From the NCBI RefSeq assembly GCF_000365305.1, contig NZ_CM001841.1, positions 2,447,512 to 2,511,511 of the forward strand: DNA of 64,000 nt. The letters run 5' to 3'. Below the pieces are notes generated by a model. That model searched no databases. It saw nothing but the letters and a program-made list of their open reading frames with translations, and had not been told where the DNA came from. Numbering within the stretch: position 1 is the first letter of the stretch; every line of letters begins with the position of its first letter. The DNA is from Dickeya dianthicola NCPPB 453. GTDB taxonomy: Bacteria; Pseudomonadota; Gammaproteobacteria; Enterobacterales; Enterobacteriaceae. Below are positions 63,275 through 64,000 of the stretch, one piece after another. Position numbers and translations under genes: made by a program.

Positions 63275-63292
63275 TGTGCCATCCATCAAACA
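63275..63292 (+). promoter_or_regulatory. Candidate Ogr-type late promoter element
   Basis: TGT, 12 bases, ACA fits the dyad bound by P2 Ogr and related activators at about -55. A GATAGT hexamer (63330-63335) lies about 50 bp downstream in the place of a -10. It precedes the tail genes. A dyad this short can occur by chance. Confidence 0.4.
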
Positions 63293-63322
63293 CCTTTCCT
63301 GTATTGCGACCGCCAGCGTTCC

Positions 63323-63365
63323 TCTGGAGGATAGTTCTTCTGGAGGATAGTTCTTCTGAAGGATA
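63323..63365. repeat. 16-bp tandem repeat before gene X, 2.7 copies
   Basis: TCTGGAGGATAGTTCT at 63323-63338 and 63339-63354, then TCTGAAGGATA. Each copy contains the candidate -10 GATAGT, so the duplication could change late-promoter strength. Confidence 0.85.
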
Positions 63366-63446
63366 AAAGACCCGAGATAACCCGTTTTACTCGATCTTGT
63401 TTATCTGAATCTTTCGATTTTTTTTATCTGAACCTAAAGGTATCAC

Positions 63447-63650
63447 ATGAAAGTCTACGCCCATCAGGACGACCCCCTGGACGCGCTCTGTTACCGCTAC
63501 TACGGCCGCACGCAAGGCGTGGTGGAAACGGTTATGCTGTCCAACCCGGGGCTTGCAGACCTTGGCCCCATTCTGCCGCACGGCACCGCCGTCACTTTGC
63601 CCGACATGACTGCTTCCGGCTCGCAGGAAAGCGTCAATATCTGGGAATAA
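63447..63650 (+). CDS. X: P2 gpX-like tail protein
   Basis: A 67-residue LysM-like tail protein. It matches P2 gpX along its whole length in pattern: MKVYAHQDDPLDALCYRYYG..., GVVETVMLSNPGLADLG, LPHGTAV.LPD and the end VNIWE. In P2 it is needed for tail assembly. The next gene is R, 75 bp on, without the Y, K and lysA-C genes that separate them in P2. Confidence 0.92.
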   Translation: MKVYAHQDDPLDALCYRYYGRTQGVVETVMLSNPGLADLGPILPHGTAVTLPDMTASGSQESVNIWE

Positions 63651-63725
63651 TTCCGGACTATCAGGCTCCATGCTCGCCGTCGGCAGATAACACATGGAGA
63701 TCGCCGCCACACCAGGAACCTTATC

Positions 63726-64000
63726 ATGCAAAAACCACACAGCCTCACACTTGCGCTAACCACCGCACTACCCGCGCTGGGCAATGCGTTACAATTTCGG
63801 ATCCAGGAGGGGGAAATCGCCGCGTTGCAGGAGCCGTCCCTGTCGTTTGAATACCGCTATCAGTTGTTGCTGACACTGACTAATTTCGCTGACAACCCCG
63901 ATACCCTGTTTGTCACCCTGTTGCTCTGGGTGCGCCAGAACCAGCCGGACTTGTTAACGCGTGAAGGTATTCGCAACAAAGGCATCAGTTTTACAATCGA
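63726..64000 (+). CDS. R: P2 gpR-like tail completion protein (partial at window end)
   Basis: The first 91 codons of a tail-completion protein. It begins MQKPHSLTLALTTALPALG and continues SLSFEYRYQLLLTLTNF and LLLWVRQNQPDLLTREGIRNKG, matching P2 gpR closely in pattern. AGGAACC precedes ATG. The gene continues past the window. In P2, gpR with gpS completes the tail so it can join the head. Confidence 0.88.
   Translation, partial: MQKPHSLTLALTTALPALGNALQFRIQEGEIAALQEPSLSFEYRYQLLLTLTNFADNPDTLFVTLLLWVRQNQPDLLTREGIRNKGISFTI

Larger units (their letters stand above)
62945..63446. other. Noncoding junction between replication and tail modules
   Basis: About 500 bp with no gene. In P2 the space between A and X would hold cos and the head genes Q, P, O, N, M, L. 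Here it holds a 10-bp perfect hairpin (63206-63231), a TGT-N12-ACA element (63275-63292) and a 16-bp tandem repeat (63323-63365). Confidence 0.7.

Overview
The window is GC-rich enterobacterial chromosome. Gene content and order point to the Pectobacteriaceae, most likely Dickeya. The block prc-proQ-yebR(msrC)-yebS/yebT(letAB)-rsmF-yebW has the order seen in E. coli and its relatives, and narGHJI, narK and narXL are complete. The genus is an inference from gene content, because no rRNA or tRNA gene is present to anchor it.

Layout. (1) 0-6 kb: a five-gene minus-strand operon for a Dpp/Opp/Gsi-type peptide ABC transporter (binding protein, two permeases, a fused double ATPase) ending in an atypical SDR oxidoreductase. 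(2) 6.4-9.4 kb: a YbjJ-like MFS transporter and a HisN-like inositol-monophosphatase-family phosphatase, divergent from a DeoR-type repressor. (3) 9.5-18.9 kb: a GABA/polyamine locus with a PotBCD-like transporter, gabD, gabT, a divergent GabR-type MocR regulator and a detached PotA-like ATPase. Two near-identical palindromes lie upstream of the two separated parts of the transporter. (4) 19-22.7 kb: pptA, the mesX-mesD pair (DUF1852 protein plus folate-independent methionine synthase) and a glutathione S-transferase. (5) 22.7-26.8 kb: an AT-rich accessory patch with an HD-domain phosphohydrolase, a small lipoprotein, a decayed pseudogene and a phd-doc toxin-antitoxin pair. (6) 26.9-42.5 kb: a YiaY-like alcohol dehydrogenase, a NUDIX hydrolase and the anaerobic nitrate respiration cluster, with FNR and NarL boxes visible. 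The nar cluster is split by a LysR/metallo-beta-lactamase-fold pair. (7) 42.7-57 kb: an acyltransferase, a DUF481 outer-membrane protein, the conserved prc-to-yebW block and an HBM-type chemoreceptor. (8) 57.5-64 kb (runs off the end): a P2-like phage module. It has a CI-type repressor with two HTH domains, an early promoter with an operator, small early genes and an intact gpA replication protein. A noncoding junction then leads straight to tail genes X and R. No integrase, capsid, terminase or lysis gene is seen, so this looks like a domesticated tail-only (tailocin-like) locus.

A pattern across the whole window is the number of short tandem repeats at or just after gene 3' ends. Five arrays have exactly an 18-bp period but different unit sequences (18.9, 36.0, 59.5, 60.3 and 60.9 kb). 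Others have periods of 7, 8, 16, 17, 20 or 21 bp. Several overlap stop codons, form C-terminal peptide repeats or fill the spacer before the next gene.
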